The translations under genes and the position numbers were made by a program. The notes beneath the pieces are model-generated. The model was given only the letters and a program-made list of their open reading frames with translations, did not search any database and was not told the DNA's origin. Shown in pieces: positions 18,609 through 27,943 of a stretch of 64,000 nt of DNA (positions within the stretch are counted from its first letter, which is position 1; each line of letters starts with the position of its first letter). Source of the stretch: Acidimicrobiia bacterium (GTDB lineage Bacteria; Actinomycetota; Acidimicrobiia; Spongiisociales; Spongiisociaceae); contig JAJEIM010000030.1 of NCBI GenBank assembly GCA_022827785.1, forward strand, positions 1 to 64,000. The letters run 5' to 3'.

Positions 18609-20443
18609 TCATCGGCGCGGAACGCAAGGAGGCCCGGCAGCAGGGGGGCACCGAGGCCTGGACCACCGTCAAGCGAGGCCTGAGCCTGTCGCCGGAGATC
18701 CGCAAAGGAATGTTGTTCACCTTCGCGCTGGCGTCCGTCGCCACGGCGGGCCGCATCATCATTCCGGTGGGCATCCAGCAGATCCTTGACGGGGGACTCT
18801 CCGAGGGCGGGGCGGACATGACCTTCGTCGGCCGGATGGCGCTCGTCTCGCTCCTAGCGGTGGTGATTACCGCCATCGCGACCGGCCTGATGCATCTCCG
18901 GCTTGCGGTCACGTCGGAGGTAGCTCTCTCCAACCTGCGCGTCCGCGCCTTCCGGCACATCCACGACCTATCGATGCTCCACCAGGCGTCCGAGCAGCGA
19001 GGTGTCCTGGTGGCCCGTGTTACCTCCGACATCGACCAGATCAGCCGCTTCATGCAGTGGGCCGGGCTGATGATCCTGGTCAACGGAGGCCAGGCGATCC
19101 TCGCCATGGTGGTGATGGCGGCCTATTCCTGGCAACTCTTCCTAACCGTGGTGGCCCTGCTGCCGGTGATCCTTTTCTCGATCCGGTGGTTCCAGAAGCG
19201 GTTGGCAGCCGCCTACCTGGTGGTACGCGAGAAGGTGGGCCGGATGCTGGGCGCGCTGGCGGAGGCGGTTGCCGGCGCCTCGGTTATCCGTGCCTACGGC
19301 ATCGAGGATCGCGTGCGCGCCGATCTGGGCCGGGTCATCGAGGAGCACCGGGCGGCGGCGGTCCGGGCGGGTGGGATGACTTCCGGATTCTCCGGCGTGA
19401 GCGAGCTACTCACTTCGGCGGTCACCGCGGCAGTGCTGGTGGTGGGCACTGTGCTGGCGGTGGGGGGAGACACCTCGGTCGGAACGGTGGTGGCGTTCAT
19501 ATTCCTGGTCCAGTTGATGATCGTGCCCATCCAGTTGTTCGGCGAGGCTATCAACGAAGCCCAGGGAGCGGCGGCCGGATGGAAGCGGGTGCTGGACGTT
19601 CTCGACATTCCCCCCGACGTGGCTGATCCGGGGCCTGACGGCATCGACATTCCCTCCGGCTCGTTGGGGATCCGGTTCGAGGGGGTGACCTTCCGCTATC
19701 CGAGGCCGGGCGAGGCTGCCCGCGACGCCACCGGCACTACCGCCCTCGAGGATGTATCAGTGGAGCTGGCCCCGCGCTCACATGTGGCGGTGGTGGGCGA
19801 GACCGGCTCGGGCAAGACCACCTTCGCCAAGCTGGCCACCCGCCTGATGGACGCCTCCGAGGGAGAGGTCCTGCTAGGTGGCGTGGACGTCACCAGGGTA
19901 CGTTTCTCGTCGCTCCGCCACCGGGTGGTCATGGTGCCCCAGGACGGGATGCTCTTCCGGGGAACCATCCTCGAGAACGTCCAGATGGGCAAGCCCGGCG
20001 TGGCCAGGGCCGACGTAGAGCAGGCCTTCGTGAGCCTCGGCCTGACCGGCTGGCTCTCCGAACTCGGTCAGGGACTCGACACCCCGGTCGGCGAACGAGG
20101 GGGGTCCCTATCGGTGGGCGAGCGCCAGCTGGTCACCCTGGTGCGGGCCGCGATCGCCGACCCCGATCTGCTGGTGCTGGACGAGGCCACCTCGGCGGTC
20201 GATCCCGCTACCGAGGTCAGGATATCCAGAGCCCTGGGCAGCCTCACCGAGGGGCGCACAGTGATCACCATCGCCCACCGGCTCTCGACGGCCGAGGCCG
20301 CCGACCGGGTGCTGGTCTTCGATCTGGGCCGGATCGCCCAAGACGGTCCACACCGGCGCCTGGTCGGCGAGCCCGGACCGTACCGGCACCTCCACGAGGC
20401 ATGGGAGCGAGGAGCTGTCAAGCAACCCACCCGCTCGCGCTAG
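18605..20443 (+). CDS. ABC exporter half-transporter, catalytic-site subunit
   Basis: 612 aa from an ATG that overlaps the partner's stop (ATGA). Six membrane segments precede an ATPase domain with Walker A GETGSGKTT (about 397), Walker B LVLDEATSAVD with the catalytic Glu, and the H-loop IAHRLST. Its own signature is altered to LSVGERQ. Paired with the upstream subunit, the consensus ATP site uses this Walker A/Glu/His and the partner's LSGGQ; the degenerate site uses the partner's Asp/Tyr and this LSVGE. It exports a drug, lipid or peptide; the sequence does not say which. Confidence 0.92.
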   Translation: MIIGAERKEARQQGGTEAWTTVKRGLSLSPEIRKGMLFTFALASVATAGRIIIPVGIQQILDGGLSEGGADMTFVGRMALVSLLAVVITAIATGLMHLRLAVTSEVALSNLRVRAFRHIHDLSMLHQASEQRGVLVARVTSDIDQISRFMQWAGLMILVNGGQAILAMVVMAAYSWQLFLTVVALLPVILFSIRWFQKRLAAAYLVVREKVGRMLGALAEAVAGASVIRAYGIEDRVRADLGRVIEEHRAAAVRAGGMTSGFSGVSELLTSAVTAAVLVVGTVLAVGGDTSVGTVVAFIFLVQLMIVPIQLFGEAINEAQGAAAGWKRVLDVLDIPPDVADPGPDGIDIPSGSLGIRFEGVTFRYPRPGEAARDATGTTALEDVSVELAPRSHVAVVGETGSGKTTFAKLATRLMDASEGEVLLGGVDVTRVRFSSLRHRVVMVPQDGMLFRGTILENVQMGKPGVARADVEQAFVSLGLTGWLSELGQGLDTPVGERGGSLSVGERQLVTLVRAAIADPDLLVLDEATSAVDPATEVRISRALGSLTEGRTVITIAHRLSTAEAADRVLVFDLGRIAQDGPHRRLVGEPGPYRHLHEAWERGAVKQPTRSR

Positions 20444-20464
20444 GCGTCTCTTCTCAGGATGCGG

Positions 20465-21508
20465 CTATCGGGCGGCGGCCAGGCGTTGCTCGGCGAGCCG
20501 GTTGGCGGCCCACGTGGTGGGCATGCCCTCGCGCCTCGATGCCTCGATGACCCGCTCCACCACCCCGTAGATGCGCTCCGTCTTCGCCCTGGCCACCGCC
20601 GGGTCGTACGCGGCGCCTACCTCGGCGGAGAGGTTGATCATGCCCCCGGCGTTGATGACGAAGTCCGGGGCGTAGAGGATGCCCAGCCGGTGCAGCTCAT
20701 CGCCGTCGGCGGCAGTGGCCAGCTGGTTGTTGGCTGCGCCGGCCACTATCCGGCAGGTGAGGCGGGGGATGGTGTCGCGGTTGATCACGCCGCCGAGGGC
20801 GCAGGGGGAGAAGATGTCGCAGTCCACGTCGTAGATCTCGTCCGGGGCCACGGTCTCGACGCCCATGCTCCGGGCTTTCCGCAGGGTGCTGTCGTGACGA
20901 GCGGTCGCCACCACGTGCGCTCCTTCGGCCAGCAGGTGGACGGCGGCGCGGGTTCCCACCTTGCCGAAGCCCTGCATGGCCACCCGCCTGCCCCGGAGGC
21001 TGTCGTTCCCCCAGACCGCCTTGGCGCAGGCCTTCATCCCCACGTAGAGCCCCAGGCCGCTCATTATCGAGCTGTCCCCGCTGCCGCCTTGGGACACGGG
21101 CAAACCCACCACATGGTCCGATTCCTTGCTGACGATCTCCATGTCCCGGCCTGTGCCCCCCACGTCCGCGGTGGTGACGAAACGTCCCTCCAGGGCGTTG
21201 AGGCAGCGCCCGAAGGCCCGCAGCAGAGTCTCGGTCAGGCCGGTACGGGGGTCGGCGATGATGACCGCCTTGCCACCGCCGATGTCGAGGCCGGCCACCG
21301 CTGCCTTGTAGGTCATGGCGCGAGCCAGTAGCAGGACGTCTTGGAGTGCCTCCTCCTCGCCGGCGTATGGCCAGATGCGGGTCCCGCCGCAGGCCGGCCC
21401 CAGCGTGGTGTCATGGATCGCCACGATGGCCTTGAGGCCCGCCTCCGCCTCGGTGAACACGGTGACCTGCTCGTAGTCCCGGTAGCTCAGGTGATCGATA
21501 ACCAGCAT
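20465..21508 (-). CDS. Leucine/valine dehydrogenase (Glu/Leu/Phe/Val dehydrogenase family)
   Basis: 347 aa NAD-dependent amino acid dehydrogenase that oxidatively deaminates branched-chain amino acids to keto acids. The N-terminal glycine-rich substrate segment GPACGGTRIWPY and the two lysines of MTYKAAVAGLDIGGGKAVI match leucine dehydrogenase. The Rossmann motif is GFGKVG, and NNQLATAADGDELHRLGI follows the usual order. It ends tail to tail with the ABC exporter, 21 nt apart, and lies 44 nt after tcuA on the same strand, so it may be read with it. Confidence 0.92.
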   Translation of the reverse strand: MLVIDHLSYRDYEQVTVFTEAEAGLKAIVAIHDTTLGPACGGTRIWPYAGEEEALQDVLLLARAMTYKAAVAGLDIGGGKAVIIADPRTGLTETLLRAFGRCLNALEGRFVTTADVGGTGRDMEIVSKESDHVVGLPVSQGGSGDSSIMSGLGLYVGMKACAKAVWGNDSLRGRRVAMQGFGKVGTRAAVHLLAEGAHVVATARHDSTLRKARSMGVETVAPDEIYDVDCDIFSPCALGGVINRDTIPRLTCRIVAGAANNQLATAADGDELHRLGILYAPDFVINAGGMINLSAEVGAAYDPAVARAKTERIYGVVERVIEASRREGMPTTWAANRLAEQRLAAAR

Positions 21509-21552
21509 CGTCTAGGCGGTTGCTCGGTGCATGCCCGCGTCCACGCGGCCGT

Positions 21553-22947
21553 CTAGCTCGCGGACGAGGCGAGCCGGCCGGCGCCGGACCCGGCTATCCG
21601 GCCGAAGACCGCGCCGATCGTGAGGCCGAACCCGGCCAGGTAGCCGGCGGTCAGCACGTTGCCCGACATGATCTCGCCGGCGGCGAAGAGGTTGTTCACC
21701 GGGCCCTGATCCGTCTGCAGGTGGGCCTCGGCGTCAACCTTGACACCGAGGTAGGTGAACGTGATCCCGCATCGCAGCGGGTAGGCGTAGAAGGGCGGCG
21801 AATCGATTCGCAGCGCCCAGTTCGACTTCGGTATGTCGAGGCCGGTCGTGCTCCGTCCGTCGAGGCTTCCGTGATCGAAGGGGGGGTCGGATGGAACCGA
21901 GGCGTTGAACTGCCGGACCGTCCGCTCGAGCGCATCGAGAGGCAGGCCCGCCTCCCGTGCCAGACCATCGAGCGTGTCCGCCTGGTACGGGGGGTAGAGG
22001 CCCGGTATGAACAGGTTGTTGACCTGCGAATCGAAGATCGAGTAGGCGATCTGATCGTCCTGCGCTGCGATCAGGTGACCCCAGCTGGCATATCTCCTCG
22101 GCCAGAGGTCGGCGCCCTCGTCCGAGAAGCGCTGACCGGCCTTGTTCACCATTATGGACAGCGGCACCGAGTCGATCCGCGTAACGATCCCGCCGTCGAA
22201 GTCCGGTGCCCGGGCGTCGACGCTGATCGCATGCGCCCCCTTCGGATTGCCGACCGACATTGCGCCGCGTTCGAGAAGGGCCTTGAGGGGTCCCCCCATG
22301 TTGAAGGGCGACCCGCGAATCACGAACCGGTCGGCCGCCGGGCCCCAGTTCTCGCGGAGCCAGGCCTTGTTGGCCTCGAACCCGCCCGACGCGACGACCA
22401 CCGATCGGGCACGTAGCTCGGTGGGCTCCCCGTCGATGACGGCAACGACTCCGGAGGCGCGGCGCCCCTCCACCAGGATGTCCGTCACCGGCGTCTCGTA
22501 ACGCACGTCGATCTTGTGCCTACCGGCCGACGCGTACAAGGCATTCAGCATCGCCTTGCCGCCCCCGAGGAAGAACCGGTTGGTCCGTGACAGGTGTAGC
22601 GTGCCCTTCAGGGACGCTTGCCAGTGGACTCCGTGCTGCGCCATGAAGCCGGGCACCGACTCGGATTCCCGGATCACCATCCGGGCGATGTCCTCGTCGA
22701 TGTCCTCGTCACTGACCTTGACGAGGTCCTCCCAGAGTTCCTCTTCCGTATAGGAACCGGTCAGGACCCCGTCGCCGCCCGCGTGGATGTGGCGGATGTT
22801 GCGGGTGTGGCGCGTGTTTCCGCCCCGCATGTCGATCGGCGCCGACTCAAGAACAAGGACGTCGTCCACGAACCGGCGGGCGGTCAAAGCAGCGCACAGC
22901 CCCGCGTTGCCACCGCCCACGACGATCACGTCGGCCGTTGTCTTCAT
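21553..22947 (-). CDS. tcuA: FAD-dependent tricarballylate dehydrogenase (TcuA-like)
   Basis: 464 aa flavoprotein of the fumarate reductase/succinate dehydrogenase group. The FAD motif VVGGGNAGLCAALTARR is at the N-terminus, and VVASGGFEANKAW and GITFTYLGVKVD match the family; TAGYLAGFGL sits at the C-terminal FAD site. In Salmonella, TcuA oxidises tricarballylate to cis-aconitate and TcuB re-oxidises its flavin. Here the tcuB-like gene is divergent, 111 nt away, so the pairing is kept while the operon order is not. The true substrate could be another tricarboxylate. Confidence 0.85.
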   Translation of the reverse strand: MKTTADVIVVGGGNAGLCAALTARRFVDDVLVLESAPIDMRGGNTRHTRNIRHIHAGGDGVLTGSYTEEELWEDLVKVSDEDIDEDIARMVIRESESVPGFMAQHGVHWQASLKGTLHLSRTNRFFLGGGKAMLNALYASAGRHKIDVRYETPVTDILVEGRRASGVVAVIDGEPTELRARSVVVASGGFEANKAWLRENWGPAADRFVIRGSPFNMGGPLKALLERGAMSVGNPKGAHAISVDARAPDFDGGIVTRIDSVPLSIMVNKAGQRFSDEGADLWPRRYASWGHLIAAQDDQIAYSIFDSQVNNLFIPGLYPPYQADTLDGLAREAGLPLDALERTVRQFNASVPSDPPFDHGSLDGRSTTGLDIPKSNWALRIDSPPFYAYPLRCGITFTYLGVKVDAEAHLQTDQGPVNNLFAAGEIMSGNVLTAGYLAGFGLTIGAVFGRIAGSGAGRLASSAS

Positions 22948-23045
22948 CGAGGACCGCTACCCGCCGTCATCGGCCCCGAAGCTCGGCGGTTCGAGCGTAC
23001 GCACGATTGTCGGATGCCCTGCCGTGTCGAATACGTGCATGGCTG

Positions 23046-23051
23046 TATCCT
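23046..23051 (+). promoter_or_regulatory. -10 element (TATCCT) for leaderless tcuB
   Basis: TATCCT ends 7 nt before the GTG at 23059. It lies in the 111-nt divergent gap between tcuA and tcuB. Confidence 0.45.
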
Positions 23052-23058
23052 AGGGTTC

Positions 23059-24213
23059 GTGAACCCGCCGAGTATGCGCGTGCCGACCGCAAGCGTCGCT
23101 GTCGCGGCCGATCCCCCGCGGATCCTCGATGCCGACCTCCTCAGCGAGGCCCAGCGGCAGTTCGACATCTGCAATGCATGCCGGTACTGCGAGGGGCTTT
23201 GCGCGGTCTTCCCGGCCCTCGAGCGGCGGTCCATCTTCACCGAGGGCGACGTCCTCTACCTGGCCAACCTGTGCCACGACTGCCGTAGCTGCTACGACGT
23301 CTGCCCGTACGCCACCCCGCACGAGTTCGCGGTGGACGTCCCGCCGCTGATGAGCCGTATCCGGGAACAGACCTACCAGAGCTACGCCCGTCCCCGAGCT
23401 CTCGGGAGTGTCCTGTTGGGACCGACCCGGGGAAGGGCCTGGCTCGCGACGCTTGTGGTCGTGGTAACCGTCGTACTCGGGCTGTTCATCCTCGGGTGGG
23501 ACCGGCTCGTGGCCCCTCCCGCCGATGAGGAAGCGTTCTACGAGGTGATCCCGTTCCTGGTGATGACGATCCCGGCGTCCGTGCTATCGGGCCTCGCCCT
23601 GATATTCATCGGCGCCGGCATGGTTGCCTTCTGGCGGGATACCACCAAGGGAAGACCAGATCTGGGGTCGGTACGGGAAGCCCTATCCGCCGCGTTCAGC
23701 CTAAGGAACATGCACGGCGGAGGACCGGGGTGCACCTATCCGGATGAAACACCCGCGAAGAGCCGCCTGGTCATGCACTCCCTGGTGTTCAACGGATTCC
23801 TCGCCACCTTCGTGGCCACCATCCTCGCCGCCATCTGGCAGGAGTTTCTCGGAAGGATGCCGCCCTACCCGCTGCTCAGCGCACCGGTGATAATCGGGAC
23901 GATCGGTGGGGTGGCGACCATCGCAGGATGCGTCGGGTTGGTGTTTCTGAGGGCCGGAAGTCGTAAGGAGCTCGAGACGGCCGGTACCCGGCGCCTCGAC
24001 ATGGACTTCATCGTCCTCCTCGTTCTCATCAACGGGTCAGGGTTGGCGCTGCTGGCCCTGCGGTCGACGACAGCTATGGGCCTGCTCCTGCTGGTACACC
24101 TCGCGCTGGTGGCGGCCTTCTTCGTCAGCCTCCCGTACGGCAAGTTCGTCCACGCGACCTACCGGACGAGCGCGCTCATCCAGGACTCCCTGGAAATCCG
24201 CACGGACGACTGA
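23059..24213 (+). CDS. tcuB: TcuB-like iron-sulfur membrane electron carrier for tricarballylate oxidation
   Basis: 384 aa. The N-terminal soluble part carries two cysteine clusters, CNACRYCEGLC and CHDCRSCYDVCPY, for 4Fe-4S centres. About six membrane segments follow, with His residues suitable for heme or quinone contact (for example RLVMHSLVFNGF and HATYRTSALIQ). TcuB takes electrons from the reduced flavin of TcuA and passes them to the membrane quinone pool. The GTG at 23059 is placed by the -10 hexamer; an ATG at 23074 is the alternative and would shorten it by 5 residues. Confidence 0.85.
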   Translation: MNPPSMRVPTASVAVAADPPRILDADLLSEAQRQFDICNACRYCEGLCAVFPALERRSIFTEGDVLYLANLCHDCRSCYDVCPYATPHEFAVDVPPLMSRIREQTYQSYARPRALGSVLLGPTRGRAWLATLVVVVTVVLGLFILGWDRLVAPPADEEAFYEVIPFLVMTIPASVLSGLALIFIGAGMVAFWRDTTKGRPDLGSVREALSAAFSLRNMHGGGPGCTYPDETPAKSRLVMHSLVFNGFLATFVATILAAIWQEFLGRMPPYPLLSAPVIIGTIGGVATIAGCVGLVFLRAGSRKELETAGTRRLDMDFIVLLVLINGSGLALLALRSTTAMGLLLLVHLALVAAFFVSLPYGKFVHATYRTSALIQDSLEIRTDD

Positions 24214-24285
24214 TCCGGATTTTCCGGTATGGCGACGAACCGTAGGCCGGCGAAGTGTCGATGGCCTCGGACCACCGCTGCCGGG

Positions 24286-25014
24286 TCAGGAAGCGGAAGC
24301 AACCAATGAGTCGCTCTTCCTGATCAGTGCTACGCCCAGCAGGATGACCCAGACCACCTGAACGAACACACTCACATTGCCCAGGAGGTACAGGGTGAAG
24401 ACACTGCTCTCTATGAAGGTCGCTACGAGCAGGAGGACGGACCCGACAACCGCCGGAGCCACTCCCAGCCACAAGGCCAGGGGTCTGTCCGCACCGATCA
24501 GGTCGGAGTTCGCCAGAGAAACGGCAAAGAAGGCAACGCCTACCAGGGCAAGAACGGTGGCGAAGATGCCGATGGACCCTCCTATCACCATGAACATGAC
24601 AGCAGTGGTGACAGCATCTCCCGACTCTATGGCTTCCGGCGGCGAATAACTGAGCGTCACAGTTGTCAAGAAGCTCAACGCAAAGGACGCCGTACGTACT
24701 GCCAGGGCGATCGTTAGGAATAGGACTCCGATCTTTCTCAGGTATCCCTCACTACCCGTATCGGCCATCACATCTTTGACGCCCCAGAGTCCCAGCAAGA
24801 GCCCGAAGGAGGCTATGAACCCGATAACAGTGAGGAGAGTCGCCAGTGAACTATTCGGCAACAGGGACAGAATGGCAGCCTGCATAGCAGCTTGGGGCCC
24901 TCCGGTATGTTCCCCCGGAAAACTGCCTGGCCGAACTGTACTGACGATGACGTCAACCAGAGGCCCTACGACTAAAAGCCACCCCGCTATGGTGCCTAGT
25001 CTCGCCCGTGTCAT
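24286..25014 (-). CDS. Multi-pass membrane protein of unknown function
   Basis: 242 aa from the ATG at 25014, which has AAAGGGGG about 7 nt upstream. Seven or so hydrophobic segments fill almost the whole chain, with a short loop containing PGSFPGEHTGGPQAAMQ after the first. The layout recalls DUF4386-like proteins, but I cannot confirm the family. Base composition is less GC-rich than its neighbours, in line with the adjoining LRR gene, so both may be recent arrivals. Confidence 0.6.
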   Translation of the reverse strand: MTRARLGTIAGWLLVVGPLVDVIVSTVRPGSFPGEHTGGPQAAMQAAILSLLPNSSLATLLTVIGFIASFGLLLGLWGVKDVMADTGSEGYLRKIGVLFLTIALAVRTASFALSFLTTVTLSYSPPEAIESGDAVTTAVMFMVIGGSIGIFATVLALVGVAFFAVSLANSDLIGADRPLALWLGVAPAVVGSVLLLVATFIESSVFTLYLLGNVSVFVQVVWVILLGVALIRKSDSLVASAS

Positions 25015-25190
25015 CTTTTGCCCCCTTTGTAATACTGATTCCCGATGCCGAAGCAGGGTCGCATGCTCGCGAACCAACGTTAGCCCCCGATCCTCTGATT
25101 TCTCAGGAGTCGGCCCAGCATGGGTCTCTCGGTCTGCGCACGAGCATGATACGGCCGACGTTGATGTTCGGTCAACTGCAACAGACGGTA

Positions 25191-25217
25191 CCGGACGGCC
25201 CGAATCGGGCCGTCCGG
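25191..25217 (-). terminator. Terminator hairpin after the LRR-metzincin gene
   Basis: A perfect 12-bp stem with a 3-nt AAT loop (25191-25202 with 25206-25217) begins 4 nt past the stop codon of the minus-strand gene. No clear T-run follows. Confidence 0.6.
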
Positions 25218-25221
25218 AGGC

Positions 25222-27822
25222 TCAGGATCCTGTGCCTGCGGGCCTGAGGGCTCGGACGAGGAATGAGGCCATCTGATCGCGGCGGACCGGTTGGTCGGGG
25301 CAGTACCGGAGGGGATCCTTCCGGCAGCCGGTGGTTACGCCCGCGGCGTAGATTCCCTCTACCTCCCCGGCGTGAACGCTGCCGGCCGGGACATCGGCGA
25401 AGACTCCGACCGGGTCCTCTACCCTGTCGATGTGGGGGAAGGCTCGGGCCATGAAGACTGCCATGTCCAGCCTGGTGACCGGATCACCGGGTCGGAAGGT
25501 TCCGTCCTCGAAGGGTTCGACCACCCCCAGATCGGCCAGCCGCTCGAGGCTGGACAGGTACCAGATGCCGTCGGGCACGTCCGAGAACCGGCTGGTCGCG
25601 ACCCCGGCGCCGTCGTCCACGCCGAGCGCCCTGGCCAGGAAGGCGATCATGTGGGAACGGACCACAAGCCGTTTCGGACAGAACGTGTTGTCCTCCGGAT
25701 TCCCGCATCCCTGGGTGATGCCCAACTCTGCGATGGTCTCGATGTTCTCCTCGTGGACGCTGCCGTCATCGTCCGAGAAACGGCCGGAGGGTGCCGGTTC
25801 GGCCGGCAAGACCACCGATTCGTCGACGACGCGCACCACGTAGTTGTTCGCGACCCGCTCCACCACATCCACGGTCGCAGCCCCCACCTTGAGAGTGTCG
25901 CCCACGCCATGGACATGATCGACCATGCGCGCTATGTCGCGCCTGGTCAGCGTGTCCGCATGGCCGGCGCCGGGTTCCGTGGGCGGGTAGGGCTGGATAC
26001 GCCCGTTGGTTCCCCAGCAAGCCCCTGCTGACGGGTAGGCACACGCCCCTTCCCGCTGGTCCATCCGGTACACCTCGACGCCCTGCCTGGGGATGGAGGA
26101 GTCGTAGCCGATGGCCACCCGCGCTCCCAGAGCGGTGAACACACCCTCGCGCCGGCCGGGAAGCACGAGCATCTGTATCCCGCCGTCACCGGGCGGGCGC
26201 AACTCGTAGACTTCCGTCGTCCCCGGGTCGTGGACGGCCACCTCTTCGGGGAGGATCCACCCCGCCGCGTAGCGGTTCACCGCAATCGTCCCCGTCCGCA
26301 GGTCCAGCGCGAGAGCGCCGCTCATGACGTCCATGGGGTTGTCGTACTCGTACACCCCGGTGAGCTGTCCATCGGCCGACCAGGTGATCCTGCCACCGAA
26401 GGAGTGGGGAAACCCCAGGCCATGGCCTATTTCGTGAACAACCGTCGAAAGCCGCGGCCTGCTGAAGCCCGGCGCCGTGACCACCGTGCCGCCGCCGACC
26501 ACCACGAGGTCGTTTCCCCACGCGTAGCCGTCGTTGGCAGCGCTGTCATCCACGATCAACACCGGAGGATCCGGCGCCTGCTCGGCCACCGCCTGCTCGC
26601 ACCCGGACCTTCCCGATGTGGTGGCGAACCCTTCATCATCACTTGCCACCATCCCCGCCACCCGGAACGCGGGCCGGTACCTACCGCCCGACACCCACTC
26701 GAAGTACGGAGTCACCTCCCGGTTCAGGCGTCTCTCGACCGTGGACTGATCGATCGAAGCATCACCCAGCGGGACATCGCAGACCCACACCGTCCATGTC
26801 TGGGGCCCGAGGCTGTACTGCCGGTAGACATCGGCGTGGGCGATGAGACCCAGAGGATCCGCCGAGTAAATGTCCTCGGTCTGCTCCTCCGTTGCCTGCT
26901 CGCTCTCAGATTCGGCGTTGGCCAACTGGAGAGCCAAACGGGTAGGAATCCTACCCAACAACTTGTTACCATCAAGATTTAGCTTCTTCAGATTCTTGAG
27001 ATCGGCCAAAGACGACGGAATCCTGCCCGACAACTCATTGTCGTTAAGATACAGCACTTCCAGTTTCTCGAGATTCCCGAGCTCCTCGGGAATAGAACCC
27101 TCCAACCGATTACGGCTCAAAGCCAGAACCCTCAACTCCGACAACCCGCCCAACTCCACAGGAATCCCACCCGACAACTCATTGCCAAACAAGTAAAGAT
27201 GCTCCAGCTGTTTGAGATTTCCGAGACTCGTTGGAATCGGTCCAGAAATACTCGAACTATGAATCACCAGATACTCCAGATCAGCAAGATCCCCCAACTC
27301 CACAGGAATTCTCCCGCTGAATCCGTTACCCCCCAACTCCAATAGAGTCAACCTCGACAGCCGGCCCAACTCCCCCGGAATCTCACCGGATAGGGAGTTC
27401 GTCTGAAGGTTCAGATGCTCCAGATGGCTCAGCCGGCCCAGCGCCGGCGACAACGGCCCCAACAGACCCGCCTCAGGCAAGCTAACCCAGACCACTCCCG
27501 CCGAACCGGTCCCCACACCTTGCCAATCCACGAACGGCGTACCCGGCCCCCAAGCACCCTCATTGCCCGCATCGTCCAGAACACCGACATCATCCAGACC
27601 CGAATAGAACTCCCACAGTGCCTCGCAATCCGACCGCCAGGCCTCCTGCCCGGCAGGAAGCACCGCTTCCGAATCGCAGGGAGACTGGGCGCCGGCAGGA
27701 GCCGCCGACAACAGGACTACCGCGGCTGCAACGGCAACTACACCCAGCCACGACCAGAGCGAACGAATCCCGACGACGGCCCGGATCAACACGACCTCCA
27801 GTCTCTTGGCAGGCGACAACAT
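25222..27822 (-). CDS. Secreted leucine-rich-repeat, metzincin protease-like and SLH-domain protein
   Basis: 866 aa from the ATG at 27822; a TTG further in, after GGAGG, is an alternative start. Order: a signal peptide ending AAPAGAQS; a Cys-bearing cap; seven 24-residue plant-type leucine-rich repeats of LxxNxLSGxIPxxLG form (about 129-297); and a catalytic-looking domain with the full metzincin zinc motif HEIGHGLGFPH (about 460) and a Met-turn NPMDVMSG. Three S-layer-homology-like repeats close the protein (from about 680), each with FSDVP-like starts and a xxxxMAxFLARAL end. It is probably exported and held on the cell surface by the SLH part. Cargo or target of the LRR part is unknown. 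The repeat DNA (26932-27438) is clearly richer in A/T than the rest. Confidence 0.85.
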   Translation of the reverse strand: MLSPAKRLEVVLIRAVVGIRSLWSWLGVVAVAAAVVLLSAAPAGAQSPCDSEAVLPAGQEAWRSDCEALWEFYSGLDDVGVLDDAGNEGAWGPGTPFVDWQGVGTGSAGVVWVSLPEAGLLGPLSPALGRLSHLEHLNLQTNSLSGEIPGELGRLSRLTLLELGGNGFSGRIPVELGDLADLEYLVIHSSSISGPIPTSLGNLKQLEHLYLFGNELSGGIPVELGGLSELRVLALSRNRLEGSIPEELGNLEKLEVLYLNDNELSGRIPSSLADLKNLKKLNLDGNKLLGRIPTRLALQLANAESESEQATEEQTEDIYSADPLGLIAHADVYRQYSLGPQTWTVWVCDVPLGDASIDQSTVERRLNREVTPYFEWVSGGRYRPAFRVAGMVASDDEGFATTSGRSGCEQAVAEQAPDPPVLIVDDSAANDGYAWGNDLVVVGGGTVVTAPGFSRPRLSTVVHEIGHGLGFPHSFGGRITWSADGQLTGVYEYDNPMDVMSGALALDLRTGTIAVNRYAAGWILPEEVAVHDPGTTEVYELRPPGDGGIQMLVLPGRREGVFTALGARVAIGYDSSIPRQGVEVYRMDQREGACAYPSAGACWGTNGRIQPYPPTEPGAGHADTLTRRDIARMVDHVHGVGDTLKVGAATVDVVERVANNYVVRVVDESVVLPAEPAPSGRFSDDDGSVHEENIETIAELGITQGCGNPEDNTFCPKRLVVRSHMIAFLARALGVDDGAGVATSRFSDVPDGIWYLSSLERLADLGVVEPFEDGTFRPGDPVTRLDMAVFMARAFPHIDRVEDPVGVFADVPAGSVHAGEVEGIYAAGVTTGCRKDPLRYCPDQPVRRDQMASFLVRALRPAGTGS

Positions 27823-27943
27823 CAGAAACAGGGTGGGTCGGAGCGTACCGGGCTCCCGGGGCACAGATGTCCACGCTGCGCGCCAACGAATGCGGGAGTC
27901 ACTGCGGGGTGCGAGCCGGTTGGAGGGAACGAGTAGAAAAGGG

